In this document: in pieces, positions 1-8,757 of the stretch | Layout: each line of letters starts with the position of its first letter | Position numbering within the stretch: the first letter of the stretch is position 1 | Source of the DNA: Cryptosporidium bovis | Lineage: Eukaryota > Apicomplexa > Conoidasida > Eucoccidiorida > Cryptosporidiidae | Length of the DNA: 64,000 nt | Direction of reading: 5' to 3' | Assembly: GCA_009768925.2 (NCBI GenBank) | Contig: VHIT02000028.1 | Coordinates: 1-64,000, forward strand | The notes under the pieces: generated by a model | Told to the model about the DNA's origin: nothing | The model's database searches: none | The model's input: only the letters and a program-made list of their open reading frames with translations | Program-made: the position numbers and the translations under genes

Positions 1-247
1 CCGATTCTAATATTACATGAAAACAAATAGGCTCTGCCCTACTTCATACCAAGGTACCAATGTCTATTATATTGTACTAAAATGATAATTTCAAATATTA
101 GAATTGATACATCCTCTGTATACGACTTTGATGCATCCAGGTATTGTAAGTACGAGAGTAGGCTTTGTCTTACGATCTACTGAGATTCATCCTGCGTTCT
201 AAAGATGTGTTTCAATAGAGATCATGTAGCGGGGTCGCAGATTAGAG

Positions 248-1069
248 TTAGATTGAAAGCCTCTCTATTGCCATATTTGAAAATTCCCTGCCAAAACTTT
301 TGATTGGCTCTGAATTTCTTAATTTGGACCAACTAGAAGCAAGTGATAAATTTATACTACTTCGAATGTTGTAATCCATAAATTGATCGTCTTCTTTTCT
401 AAAAAGAAAAGTGATTTCATTAATTCTACTTTTTCGGTTGGTGTCTTTCTTTGTGTCAGTTATTGTTGAATTTTTATGTTCGGTTTTACTGTTTGTAGCC
501 CTTTCACTCATTTTATATAATTCATTTTGTGATAAACTGAAGGCAGGACCTAAAATTAATTTCATTTTATCATTTTTAAATTCTTTACCTGAACTGCAAA
601 TTTTTTCTAACAATTTTGTTGATTTTGAAGTTTCGTGTAAAGTTGTGGTTTTATTTGCAAACCTATTACATGCAAAACAAGTATTTATTCTAAATGGGGA
701 CATTTCTCTTGCTCTATACTGTGAAAATTCGTTATAAGTAATATTTTTATTTGACTTATATTTAAACAATGGTTTTACTGATCTTCCTCTTTTAATATTA
801 ATATTAGAATCCTTACTAAATCTGAAAGGCTGTTGGGAAAGGCCTATCACCCTCCTTTTTTCCATACTTGTTTCAAGATTTCTTAAGGGTGTACTGTTTT
901 TCTTCTCAGTGAAATTATTTTCACTTAAATTACAAACAGAAAACGACACATTTGAGTCTACCAGCTCAGGCACCCTTAAATTGGGGGTTTCTATTCTATT
1001 GAGGGGATTGAGTAAACTTAGAAAAAAATCGCCTATGTAATCATCAAGCGAAAAATCAACAAAAGTCAT
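248..1069 (-). CDS. Hypothetical protein, about 273 aa, serine/asparagine-rich
   Basis: I do not recognise this protein. It has an acidic, hydrophobic N-terminus (MTFVDFSLDDYIGDFFLSLL), then a long polar region rich in Ser, Asn and Lys. A lone CFAC cysteine pair lies in the middle, which alone does not make a zinc finger. There is no signal peptide or membrane helix. The frame is open for 29 more codons upstream, but that stretch overlaps the 3' end of the next gene on the same strand, so the ATG at 1069 is preferred. That leaves a 65-nt gap to the upstream gene. It is probably lineage-specific and could be nuclear or structural. Confidence 0.6.
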   Translation of the reverse strand: MTFVDFSLDDYIGDFFLSLLNPLNRIETPNLRVPELVDSNVSFSVCNLSENNFTEKKNSTPLRNLETSMEKRRVIGLSQQPFRFSKDSNINIKRGRSVKPLFKYKSNKNITYNEFSQYRAREMSPFRINTCFACNRFANKTTTLHETSKSTKLLEKICSSGKEFKNDKMKLILGPAFSLSQNELYKMSERATNSKTEHKNSTITDTKKDTNRKSRINEITFLFRKEDDQFMDYNIRSSINLSLASSWSKLRNSEPIKSFGREFSNMAIERLSI

Positions 1070-1134
1070 TTTAAAAATGAAATAGTATTTCTCTAAAGTT
1101 ATCTTAAATCCTAACCTAAATCTAATGAAAAGCC

Positions 1135-1704
1135 CTAACCTCCTGGGAAACCACACCTTTTGCTATCAAAAAGCCTTAACTGTTCAATCGCCTCCTTTTG
1201 AAGACCACCAATTGCCCTCTTTAAAAAACCTTTCTCACGTAGGAATTCAAGTCTCTCATATGCAATAACATGCTTATTTCCAAGTAAAATACCATTTTCT
1301 ACACAGTATTTTAATGCAATAATACTATATGGGTTTTCTTCATAGAGAGACTCGTAGAATGCCCTAGTAGCATCACCATTTGGAGGGGTGATATATTTCT
1401 GTCCCTCTCTAAAAAGTTTCCCGATATCTCTGGAATATTCGTCTATATCCGAGTTGTTATCAACCTTGGTTCTTTTATTTTGATTTTTTCTTGTTGTATT
1501 ATGCCCTCTAGTCAAACTTCTAGTTGATTTCTTTTCTGATGACACCTTCCTCTTTTTAACTGCTGCTGTTTTACCCTTTGCAGATTTTTTGGAAGGTTTT
1601 TTTTTCAAATCATGGTTTTTGGGTCCATTTCCATTCAAATTTCCTCTTTTGGGCTTATTCAATATCGCGTTTGATGAAGGAATGTCACTGTTTGAATCAA
1701 GCAT
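1135..1704 (-). CDS. Basic N-terminal tail plus conserved C-terminal helical domain, unknown function
   Basis: This is a 189-aa protein in two parts. Residues 1-85 are very Lys/Arg/Ser-rich with stretches such as KKKPSKKSAKGK, which suggests nuclear or nucleolar targeting or RNA/DNA binding. Residues 100-185 form a compact region with the motif RAFYESLYEENPYSIIALKY. I associate that motif with an uncharacterised family also found in plants and other alveolates, but I cannot name it. It lies tandem to the neighbouring gene on the minus strand. Coding status is well supported by the ordered C-terminus; the function is unknown. Confidence 0.7.
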   Translation of the reverse strand: MLDSNSDIPSSNAILNKPKRGNLNGNGPKNHDLKKKPSKKSAKGKTAAVKKRKVSSEKKSTRSLTRGHNTTRKNQNKRTKVDNNSDIDEYSRDIGKLFREGQKYITPPNGDATRAFYESLYEENPYSIIALKYCVENGILLGNKHVIAYERLEFLREKGFLKRAIGGLQKEAIEQLRLFDSKRCGFPGG

Positions 1705-1765
1705 ATTAACTCGAATAAAAAATATTTACTGAAGAGGTGTTTAGCCGCGCTTAGAATCGTCTAAT

Positions 1766-3589
1766 TCAATTATTAATAAATTTTTCGAATGCCATCTTTG
1801 CTACCCCGGAAAAATTAGTTGTTTTTGGTCTCTGTTGCCTCCCGGTATTTTCCTTTTTTAATTCTTCTGTTACACTTTCAACTATCCTATCATCCAATTC
1901 TGCGCGAAATAAGTTCTCACTGCGCTTCGTTTCGCCTTGAATATTGCAATCCGCAGTCGAAGGTCTAACACTCTCTATTTGAGTTATTCTATGTTTTGCT
2001 TTTGTAGAGTTATTCGAGACATGTTTAATTGTTTTTAATTTTTTCTCTGAATCTACTATGTTTATCTCACTAACTTGCTCCATCAAGGTTTTGATTGTTT
2101 CTTGATTATGTTTAATTATATTGTCCCTTCCTTCCAATAGTTTTTCAAGGCGTACAATTAATTCATTTTTATCTATTAATACACTTTCAAGCGATCTCAT
2201 CTCTTGTTTTAGTGCAGATATCTCGTTCATCAAATTATTTATCTGCTTAGAATCGAGATTACCTTTTTCACTAGACACTATGTTGTAGTTATAGTCAGTG
2301 TCATTTGGATTCAAAGATGACTCATCAATTGTAGAATAATTCATACGATTCGCGGAGAATGTTGATAATACATTATCACTTGCATGAATATTGGTTCTTT
2401 TAATTGGATTTGGAGGAGGTGTTGGTGCGTCACTTATTTCATGTGAAAACATCAAATCAGGTTCCCCTGAGAAATCAATCAAATCATCTGAATCGTTATA
2501 ATAGTTTTCTATTTGTAGTTCATTCTGAAAAGTGTGAATATAATCTTTCTTCACAAATTCTGAAATATTCATTGAATCTATGTTTTTTGTTAAAGAATGA
2601 TCATATGACTTGAAAAACTCGACAAATTTTTCATGAAATAACATTAAACTAAGTATATATTTTATTTCCTTTGCGTGCCTTGGAACTGATGGATCAATAT
2701 CATATGGAAATCTGTAAATTAATGTTATTAGATCTGGATAAATAAAGAAACTATTTAAATAACTTGCAAGGTTGTACATATTTTTACCAGGTCCAAAATT
2801 ATGTAATCCCCTAATTAGAAGGTCTAATACGTCCCACGGCAGAGCTTGTCCTGAAAGTTTTGTTTTTATGCCCTCACCTAACGATACTAATGTAATAGAA
2901 CTTGGGTTAATATCAGTATCTAGTGTGCATTCATGTTTATTGCAAAGTCTAATTGTAAAAATGTAGTGGCATGTATCCCTCCAAGTATGTGAATTTCGCT
3001 TCTCATTAATAATAGATGCAAGCGAATTTATACTTGAGACCAACAAACCTTTACAGTACCCAAAACTATCATTAATGGGAGACATTTGAACCATTTCGCT
3101 TGTGCAAATATCAACATTTTCAAAAAAATCAATAAAGTCACCCTTGTTTGTAATACTATTCCAAGTACAAAAAATATTGTACTTATCACCTTCATTAATT
3201 TTTTTAGAATACAAAATAATGTTTTTCAATATAAGGAGCAACATTCCTGGTCCAACCAATTTACTGTTATTAAACGAGCCTTCAAGCAAATGAGGGCAAT
3301 TCGCACCAAAAGAATATGGAGTGGAAATGATTAACCTATTACCCATCTCCGAAAAAAATAAGTGCGTCAATTCACTTGCAATCTTTGTTAAATCATCTAT
3401 CTTATTCGTGATAATATCATCGAATGAGAACTTTTTATAGTTATAATTATCTAACGGAATATTTAATGTTTTATTATCTTTATTTATTATTTCATTTTCG
3501 CCGAAAAACCACCTGCCACCACGTTTCGACCCAGAAATATTACTTGTACTCGACGAATTACTATCACAAACAAAAATAAATGATTTCAT
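1766..3589 (-). CDS. Kinesin-like protein with degenerate motor domain and coiled coil
   Basis: The first 320 residues follow the order of a kinesin motor but have lost its nucleotide-binding signatures. FSFDDI (54-59) resembles the F-x-FD-x-V element. Residues 89-104 (STPYSFGANCPHLLEG) sit where AYGQTGSGKTxTM belongs, with no GKT. A GPGMLLLILKNII stretch matches the GIIPRA region, and residues 234-240 (LVSLGEG) sit where LVDLAGSE belongs. Residues 445-515 form a heptad-rich coiled coil, and the tail is polar. The ATG at 3589 is preferred: the frame continues upstream only to a TTG inside a TTGGCGC promoter-like motif, through a poly-N/F stretch. I infer a kinesin fold that is unlikely to hydrolyse ATP; it could instead be an unrelated coiled-coil protein. 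Confidence 0.55.
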   Translation of the reverse strand: MKSFIFVCDSNSSSTSNISGSKRGGRWFFGENEIINKDNKTLNIPLDNYNYKKFSFDDIITNKIDDLTKIASELTHLFFSEMGNRLIISTPYSFGANCPHLLEGSFNNSKLVGPGMLLLILKNIILYSKKINEGDKYNIFCTWNSITNKGDFIDFFENVDICTSEMVQMSPINDSFGYCKGLLVSSINSLASIINEKRNSHTWRDTCHYIFTIRLCNKHECTLDTDINPSSITLVSLGEGIKTKLSGQALPWDVLDLLIRGLHNFGPGKNMYNLASYLNSFFIYPDLITLIYRFPYDIDPSVPRHAKEIKYILSLMLFHEKFVEFFKSYDHSLTKNIDSMNISEFVKKDYIHTFQNELQIENYYNDSDDLIDFSGEPDLMFSHEISDAPTPPPNPIKRTNIHASDNVLSTFSANRMNYSTIDESSLNPNDTDYNYNIVSSEKGNLDSKQINNLMNEISALKQEMRSLESVLIDKNELIVRLEKLLEGRDNIIKHNQETIKTLMEQVSEINIVDSEKKLKTIKHVSNNSTKAKHRITQIESVRPSTADCNIQGETKRSENLFRAELDDRIVESVTEELKKENTGRQQRPKTTNFSGVAKMAFEKFINN

Positions 3590-3666
3590 TTTGCATGTTT
3601 GTTGACTACCTTTTGTAATCTCGTTATTATTATTATTATTAAAAAAAAAAAAAGGGAAAAACACAT

Positions 3667-3673
3667 GCGCCAA
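3667..3673 (-). promoter_or_regulatory. TTGGCGC (E2F-like) promoter element
   Basis: The minus strand reads TTGGCGC, 78 bp upstream of the ATG of the kinesin-like gene. The same heptamer lies upstream of three other genes here (4342, 10615, 17426). E2F/DP-type TTGGCGC motifs have been reported as over-represented in Cryptosporidium upstream regions. Function here is inferred. Confidence 0.4.
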
Positions 3674-3716
3674 GAATGTGGGAAATTTAGAAAAAGAAAA
3701 AAAAAGTTAAAAAATG

Positions 3717-4175
3717 CTATCCTGGACCTACTTTTGGAATATCAAAGTGCTCTGGTAGCAACGATAACCTCTCATTAAAATCTGAAACTCTTTGTCGATG
3801 TGTAAGTGCTGCCCGTTTTTGTATTTGCAACCTTACATTCTCCCGTTGGGCTTTTCTATGTGACAACTCTGCTTTTGTAAATGACCTCAGGTCATCATTT
3901 CCTAACTTTAAATTATGATATTCTGAACCATTGCTAGAGCGATTATTTTTTTCAGAATTCACCGGTGCTTCTGGTGTTCTAATGGGTTCTACCTCCAAAG
4001 AATTTCCTTGTGGCCGAGATCCCTGACAGATTCCACCGCTAATGTTAAAATCGTTATGTTTCATATTCTTCTCATTTGTAGAAAAGTTTTTCGTGATTTT
4101 TTTCCTAAACTTTATTGGTTTTCTTAGTAAATTCTGGTATGCATTCCCATATTTTTCGGACCAATCCTCACTCAT
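3717..4175 (-). CDS. FAM32A: FAM32A-like spliceosomal protein
   Basis: This 152-aa basic protein ends with [20 protein letters not shown] followed by DIPKVGPG. That closely matches the conserved C-terminus of FAM32A (HKQRVEDFNRHL...HYDIPKV), a small nuclear factor found in the human C* spliceosome near the 3' splice site. The N-terminal half is variable and Lys/Asn-rich; the segment before the signature (about 108-130) is a charged helix. The start MSEDWSEK at 4175 is the first ATG giving a soluble protein. It lies inside the last codons of an upstream 40-codon ORF in another frame (ATGAGTGA overlap). Upstream in-frame codons add only a hydrophobic stretch shared with that other ORF. Confidence 0.75.
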   Translation of the reverse strand: MSEDWSEKYGNAYQNLLRKPIKFRKKITKNFSTNEKNMKHNDFNISGGICQGSRPQGNSLEVEPIRTPEAPVNSEKNNRSSNGSEYHNLKLGNDDLRSFTKAELSHRKAQRENVRLQIQKRAALTHRQRVSDFNERLSLLPEHFDIPKVGPG

Positions 4176-4290
4176 CTTTCTTATTTGAAAATTCCACTGG
4201 TATCTCTGCAGAAAGGAAATGATAAACAAATACGATGGCAACAATAACTATTCCAACAATGTTGCATCCTAGGAATACTTCATACTCCAT
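4168..4290 (-). CDS. OST4: OST4-like 40-aa membrane microprotein
   Basis: The ATG at 4290 opens a 40-codon ORF that begins [20 protein letters not shown] and ends FSNKKDE. It has one transmembrane helix (about residues 7-27) followed by a short charged cytosolic tail. Length, topology and sequence pattern match OST4, the smallest oligosaccharyltransferase subunit (human OST4 is 37 aa, helix then YHY...NPKKQE). OST48, another subunit of the complex, is encoded at 41402-42823. The stop TGA overlaps the ATG of the FAM32A-like gene by 8 nt in a different frame. A TTGGCGC motif sits about 55 bp upstream. Alternatively it is a translated leader ORF, but the composition and topology favour a real protein. 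Confidence 0.6.
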   Translation of the reverse strand: MEYEVFLGCNIVGIVIVAIVFVYHFLSAEIPVEFSNKKDE

Positions 4291-4341
4291 CTTTGTGTTC
4301 TTATAAAGTTGCGAGGTTAAATAAAATTAATAAATACTAAA

Positions 4342-4348
4342 GCGCCAA
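4342..4348 (-). promoter_or_regulatory. TTGGCGC (E2F-like) promoter element
   Basis: TTGGCGC on the minus strand (flanked as TATTGGCGCTTT), about 52 bp upstream of the OST4-like ATG. It would serve the OST4-like/FAM32A-like transcription unit. The role is inferred from recurrence and position. Confidence 0.4.
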
Positions 4349-4478
4349 TACTATCTAGTAAGGAAATAAAGCACTAAAGTATATATTTCCCGAAAAAACG
4401 GCTTTACAAATCTATATTCAATATTTAATACTATCTTCCTTATTTGGAACAATTTTAGATACCTTCTCAACTATTGTT

Positions 4479-4641
4479 CTAGAACAAGTTTCTGATTTCT
4501 TTTCAAGTTCCAAATTCTGAAAAAATGAAAGAAACTCAATGAATTAAAATCAAAACTCTTGTAACTTACACAGTTGTTTAGTTTGTTTTTTATAAACTCC
4601 TCAACAGTAAGTTCCGTATCCTTCAAAGAAAACCCGTTCAT
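4479..4641 (-). other. Possible two-exon microprotein (36 codons), weak
   Basis: In the 519-base stretch between the OST4-like gene and the J-domain gene, an ATG at 4641 opens MNGFSLKDTELTVEEFIKNK. It is followed by a GTAAGT donor at 4569 and a T-rich TTTTTTCAG acceptor at 4518 (52-nt intron, typical for this genome). Splicing then gives about 12 more codons (NLELEKEIRNLF) before a stop at 4479. Reading through the intron hits a stop at once. The splice sites look genuine, but the product is very short and unrecognised. The rest of this stretch is A+T-rich with nothing else seen. Confidence 0.2.
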
Positions 4642-4809
4642 AACTAGAAAGAAAAACGCTAAAAAAAAATATTTCTATCAAAAAATGAAAAATGTGGCAA
4701 GTAAAAAAGCAAATTGGCGGTATCATTCATTTACTTTAATCTCTTGTCCAGATCATAGAGTAAATTTTAAGAATGAAGCCTATTTTTGATATATTTATTG
4801 TGGTACAAT

Positions 4810-5598
4810 ATGACGAGACCTGAGTCTGATAAATATAATTCTAAAACGTCTTCTAGTGGTGGACATATGCCGAATAATAGACATAAAGTTCAAAAAAAAT
4901 CAATTGTGAACTCTAAAGTTTGTTATTTCCATGGTTGGAAAAGTGGTAAGAATATTCATAAATGCCCGGAATGTGTTGAAATTGAGAAAAAGTTAAGTAA
5001 TAAAATCTCGCTTTCAGAATTCAGAAACATGTCAAATTTTAATCGTATTGAGGGCTCGACATCCTTGGATGGGATAAGGATTTGGCTTAGGTGCAATATG
5101 GGCCACAAACTCATCTATTCTCTTGAGGATATATCTCGTGGCTGTAGAATATGTTCATCGGAGAAATTTCTGTCTCCTAAATACAGAAATAATGCAATAA
5201 AACTCGACTTGAAAAAAGAGGAAGAATATAGGAAAAAACAAGGAGAACTACTTGCAGAAGCAAGGCAACAACTTACCATGGAATGTTGTAGAATAAGCAA
5301 GGAGAGTGAAGCAAAACAGGTAGAATATATTGAAGAATTCCCACATCTTCCTCGTGAAACAAGTGCAATCTCATACATTTTCAGATTCAAAGATAACCCA
5401 TTTGAATTATTTAGGATACAGAACAAAGTCACAATAAAAAATAAAGACCTAATTTTGAACAAATTAAAAACTGCCTTCCGTGCTCATGCGAAACTTATAC
5501 ATCCTGACAAAAATAGTCATCCAAAGTCGGCCGATGCATTCCATATTCTTTCAGATTCATATAATAAAATAAAGGACTACATAGACAAATTTACATAA
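4810..5598 (+). CDS. Zinc-ribbon/J-domain (DnaJ-like) protein
   Basis: This is a 262-aa protein. The N-terminal half carries paired cysteines and histidines (CYFHGW, HKCPEC, then LRCNMGHK and CRICSS), suggesting one or two small zinc ribbons at about residues 30-120. A charged helix follows at about 130-165. The C-terminal 65 residues form a J domain with the HPD tripeptide (KLIHPDKNSHPKSADAFHIL), preceded by the usual basic helix (LKTAFRAHAK). J domains recruit and stimulate Hsp70. Placing the J domain at the C-terminus behind a zinc ribbon is unusual compared with type I-III DnaJ proteins. The start is at 4810; an in-frame ATG eight codons earlier adds little. Confidence 0.75.
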   Translation: MTRPESDKYNSKTSSSGGHMPNNRHKVQKKSIVNSKVCYFHGWKSGKNIHKCPECVEIEKKLSNKISLSEFRNMSNFNRIEGSTSLDGIRIWLRCNMGHKLIYSLEDISRGCRICSSEKFLSPKYRNNAIKLDLKKEEEYRKKQGELLAEARQQLTMECCRISKESEAKQVEYIEEFPHLPRETSAISYIFRFKDNPFELFRIQNKVTIKNKDLILNKLKTAFRAHAKLIHPDKNSHPKSADAFHILSDSYNKIKDYIDKFT

Positions 5599-5722
5599 TT
5601 AAATATTTAATAAAGCTTTTTCTTTTTTTTTTTCGTGTGAAATTTTAGTGTGCAACATGGAACCAATTCAACTACTGAAATTTCCAGAAGATGCAGATAG
5701 AATTATTTTATTTTTTTGAGTA

Positions 5723-6523
5723 ATGAATGTTACTAAAGTCGGTTGTTATGTTACCGGCATAATCACTTTGATTATACTGTTTAATTCGGGTGTTGATTGT
5801 TGGAAAGTCAAACGCATTTTTAAGAAAAAGCGCAAGAGTAAACAATTACGTGTATTAACCGACCAAGCAAAAAAACAGTTCGATAGGCAAATACCGAATT
5901 GTGAAGACTATGGCCTACATGGTTGCGATCCTACAACTCCAGATGCATGTACGGAGTGTTACGGGAGGTGTGGTAGGCAATGTGAGGAGTTTCTGTGGCT
6001 ATCCTTAGAGGCAGTTAATTTTAGGATGTTGCCGAGGGCTGAGTCCCAAAAAGAGTGTAAGCTTCCTAACAAAAAAAAAAGCACGCGTATCTTATGTTAC
6101 ACAACTGCGGGTAGGCGTCACTTCGATCCAACTGAACAAATCGTTGAAACCATGTCAATTTCGTCCCCAACCGACATTGAATACCAGGCCCCCGCCCCCC
6201 AGACGGATTCGTCCGAGTTGCTTTCGCAAGAAGCACTACAGGGTGTTGACGCAGTTCCTGTCACAGAGAAAATGAAAGAGAGTGAGCCAATCAACGATGA
6301 CATCCCCGCTGTAGTGTTCAGAAAGTCGGATCGAGGCGGAGCTTTGGTATCATCATTGGAACTCAGAGAAGATAGCAGTATTCAAAACGCACAGTCACGC
6401 TACATGCATACTAATGATACGGACAAGACGCTATATATAGTTTGTGGAACAATACTTATCTTTTCAATAATTGCACTCTTTTTTGTTATATTATTAAAGA
6501 AGCGCAAGAAAGCTAATAGCTGA
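5723..6523 (+). CDS. Secreted cysteine-rich type I membrane protein
   Basis: This 266-aa protein has an N-terminal hydrophobic segment (about residues 8-26, GCYVTGIITLIILFNSGVDC) suited to a signal peptide. A very basic patch follows (KRIFKKKRKSKQ), then a cysteine-rich region (about 53-125: CEDYGLHGCDP, CTECYGRCGRQC, then single cysteines). An acidic Ser/Glu/Pro-rich stalk (130-225) leads to a C-terminal transmembrane helix (about 237-259) and a short basic tail (KKRKKANS). The stalk is less A+T-rich than its surroundings. I recognise no family. The layout suggests a surface or secretory-organelle protein of the parasite. Confidence 0.7.
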   Translation: MNVTKVGCYVTGIITLIILFNSGVDCWKVKRIFKKKRKSKQLRVLTDQAKKQFDRQIPNCEDYGLHGCDPTTPDACTECYGRCGRQCEEFLWLSLEAVNFRMLPRAESQKECKLPNKKKSTRILCYTTAGRRHFDPTEQIVETMSISSPTDIEYQAPAPQTDSSELLSQEALQGVDAVPVTEKMKESEPINDDIPAVVFRKSDRGGALVSSLELREDSSIQNAQSRYMHTNDTDKTLYIVCGTILIFSIIALFFVILLKKRKKANS

Positions 6524-6543
6524 CCAGGATCAGTTCAAATATG

Positions 6544-7818
6544 TTATAAACAACTCACAAAAATAGTAAACATTATTGTAGAATCATTTCCTGTTGGGGA
6601 TTTAAAATTGGAAATTCCCGATATTTTTAAATTATTTTTTATTGAATCAGGTGGATTTCTTACGTATATATTTATTCTTTGCTTGTTTCTACCTCTTCTT
6701 TCTCTCAAATAATCTTGTGTCTGATTTTGTATCTGCTCAGATGTTGGTGTCCACTTTGGCTCAATTGTTATGCTCCTGGGTTCTATTATTATTGCCTCGA
6801 TATCACCCAAGTTATTTGAATTGTTTTCTATATTTTCGCTAGTCCCAAGGAAATCAATCCTAGAAGTCCTATCCATCAGATTTTCTACTCTTAATTTAAG
6901 TAATATATGGTAAAAACCACCTTTATATGAAACATTTTTCTCAATTGATAAAATCTTAAAGTTTGGCATAAATAGATTTGCCGACAAGTTTATTCGAAAT
7001 GGTGGTTGCGCAATGGGGTTTAATTGAGGTTTTATCACAAGCCTTTTGCAAATAAAACACCTTTTAGAGAACTGAGCACATAGTTTCTTTTCAAGAAGAG
7101 GTAATTTCATTGAATATGTGGAAAATATACGCTTTGAACAAATGTAACAGCTATTTATTATTTCTGGATTATTAAGATACTGAGTTAATGTTATTCTTGG
7201 GTTTTTCTTTGTATTCGTATCAATAACTTGCTTATAATCACATAGCAACTTGATATTACTTTTATTCAACCAAGTATTTTTCTCCAATATAGGTCCCTTG
7301 TGTAATAAATGTTTATTTTCAGTGGACTCTGTAATTACATCAGTTATTCTATTTAGGGACTCAATGATAGTTCCTACATAGTTGAATATTTCAACGAGTA
7401 AATCGGTGTTACAATGCTCTTCATTCACATTGCATTCAAAACTCTGATTTTTAATATCACCAGTGACACTATCACAAACAGTAATACCGTTACAAAAGTA
7501 CACTTGGCCACAGTAATCACATGAAAACCGTTTAAATTCTACATTTTCTCCACCGCCTGAACCATTGTAATGTGGAACATATGCAGTATAAACTGTTGCG
7601 TTACATTTAAAGCAGCAATAGCAGTTCTTACAACAGAAGTTATTTGAAAATGCCTCACTTGTAGGTATATTCTCCAAACACCCCGGGCAGAAATAACTGT
7701 CTGCCTCAAATCTCACACAATCTTGAACAACTATTTTATTGCATGATTCGCAGAAATAGCAGTCAAATAGGTCGTGTAAATCATTATCAATAAGATAATA
7801 TAAGTTTTGTGAATTCAT
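6544..7818 (-). CDS. DCTN4: Dynactin subunit 4 (p62)
   Basis: The N-terminal 125 residues carry the cysteine array of dynactin p62: CYFCESCNKIVVQDC, then DSYFCPGCLENIPTSEA, then CCKNCYCCFKCNATV, then FSCDYCGQVYFC. The segment CPxCLENxPxxEA is diagnostic of the family. The C-terminal 200 residues are beta-rich, with a second CxxC pair (CSKRCFICKRL), as in other p62 proteins. p62 sits at the pointed end of the dynactin Arp filament and helps attach dynein to cargo. Length (424 aa) is close to animal p62 (about 460). The gene converges with the membrane-protein gene (20 bp between stops) and shares a 147-bp divergent promoter with the proteasome gene. Confidence 0.85.
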   Translation of the reverse strand: MNSQNLYYLIDNDLHDLFDCYFCESCNKIVVQDCVRFEADSYFCPGCLENIPTSEAFSNNFCCKNCYCCFKCNATVYTAYVPHYNGSGGGENVEFKRFSCDYCGQVYFCNGITVCDSVTGDIKNQSFECNVNEEHCNTDLLVEIFNYVGTIIESLNRITDVITESTENKHLLHKGPILEKNTWLNKSNIKLLCDYKQVIDTNTKKNPRITLTQYLNNPEIINSCYICSKRIFSTYSMKLPLLEKKLCAQFSKRCFICKRLVIKPQLNPIAQPPFRINLSANLFMPNFKILSIEKNVSYKGGFYHILLKLRVENLMDRTSRIDFLGTSENIENNSNNLGDIEAIIIEPRSITIEPKWTPTSEQIQNQTQDYLRERRGRNKQRINIYVRNPPDSIKNNLKISGISNFKSPTGNDSTIMFTIFVSCL

Positions 7819-7965
7819 TTACTGGATCCCGAAAACAGCCTCATATTGCGATGTTTCCCTCACTAAAAAATCCTTTTAAAAATTATTAAAATTTCGCGGT
7901 AAATTAAACGTGAAAATACTTTATTCAACTTAATAGAAAAAGGAACAATAAAGAAAAAAATAAAA

Positions 7966-8694
7966 ATGTCTGCATATGATAGAGCAATTACTGTTTTTTC
8001 ACCTGATGGCCACTTGCTACAAGTTGAGTATGCAATGGAAGCCGTTCGCAAGGGTTATGGTGCAGTTGGAGTCCGTGGGGCAGACTGTGTTGTATTGGTT
8101 GTTGAAAGGAAAGCCTTGGCTAAGTTACAAGACCCAAGAACTGCGAAAAAACTTTTGCTTGTAGACGATAATACATGCCTTGCGTTTTCAGGTCTACACG
8201 CAGATGCTAAAGCTCTTGTAAATCAAATTAGACTTGAGTGTCAAAACTACAGACTTAATATGGAAGATTCTCCTCCAGTTGATTACATAGCAAGATTTGC
8301 TGCACAAAAACAACAAAAATATACTCACAAAGGTGGAGTTAGACCTTTTGGAGTTTCTACTCTAATAGCGGGAATGCATAGTGATGGAAGCCCTGGTCTA
8401 TACCAGACGGACCCATCGGGAATTGCACTAGAGTGGAAGGCTCAGGCAGTTGGCCAAAATTCTAAAACTGTACAGGAGTTTCTTGAAAAAAATTTTAGGG
8501 CTGACATGAACAGAGAGGATGCAATAAACCTTGCAATTAAAGCTTTGCTTGAAGTAGTCGAATCAGGCTCAAGGAATATGGAGGTTGTTATTGTAGACAA
8601 AAAAGGATGCAATTTTGTGGTCGACAAAGTAGTCGATGAGTTGGTCTCGAATATAGAATTACAATGTTTATCAGAGAAAGAAACGAAAAAGTAA
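7966..8694 (+). CDS. PSMA7: 20S proteasome subunit alpha type 7 (alpha4)
   Basis: This 242-aa protein matches the alpha4 subunit throughout. It starts MSAYDRAITVFSPDGHLLQV (alpha N-terminal signature), continues with YAMEAVRKGYGAVGVRG, and has RPFGVSTLIAG and LYQTDPSG in the core and a charged KETKK tail. Alpha subunits form the outer rings and gate of the 20S core and are not proteolytic. Motif spacing agrees with human PSMA7 (248 aa). It is transcribed divergently from dynactin p62. Confidence 0.95.
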   Translation: MSAYDRAITVFSPDGHLLQVEYAMEAVRKGYGAVGVRGADCVVLVVERKALAKLQDPRTAKKLLLVDDNTCLAFSGLHADAKALVNQIRLECQNYRLNMEDSPPVDYIARFAAQKQQKYTHKGGVRPFGVSTLIAGMHSDGSPGLYQTDPSGIALEWKAQAVGQNSKTVQEFLEKNFRADMNREDAINLAIKALLEVVESGSRNMEVVIVDKKGCNFVVDKVVDELVSNIELQCLSEKETKK

Positions 8695-8732
8695 CTTCTA
8701 GTCATCGATAGTTTGTTAATCTGTTAGTTTCT

Positions 8733-8757
8733 GGGGTTTTTTCCGGGGTTTTTTTTC
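8733..8757 (+). repeat. Two imperfect GGGGTTTTTT(TT)CC direct repeats
   Basis: Two adjacent copies of a G4 run followed by a 6-8 nt T run and CC lie between the proteasome and MFS genes, about 100-125 bp upstream of the MFS start codon. A separate run of G follows at about 8796. They could be pyrimidine-rich 3' UTR sequence or part of the MFS promoter. G-box-like GGGG elements are known in apicomplexan promoters, but no role can be shown here. Confidence 0.35.

Noticed and set aside
411-737. 108-codon plus-strand frame antisense to the first gene
   Set aside because: Hydrophobic shadow of the longer minus-strand gene with no family pattern.
4168-4290. A 28-nt intron (GTATTT...CTGCAG) that would fuse the OST4-like helix to the FAM32A-like frame
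   Set aside because: Far shorter than every other intron here (45-75 nt), and would put a membrane helix on a nuclear splicing protein.
4574-4789. 71-codon plus-strand frame upstream of the J-domain gene
   Set aside because: Overlaps better-looking splice signals on the other strand and shows no protein-like pattern.
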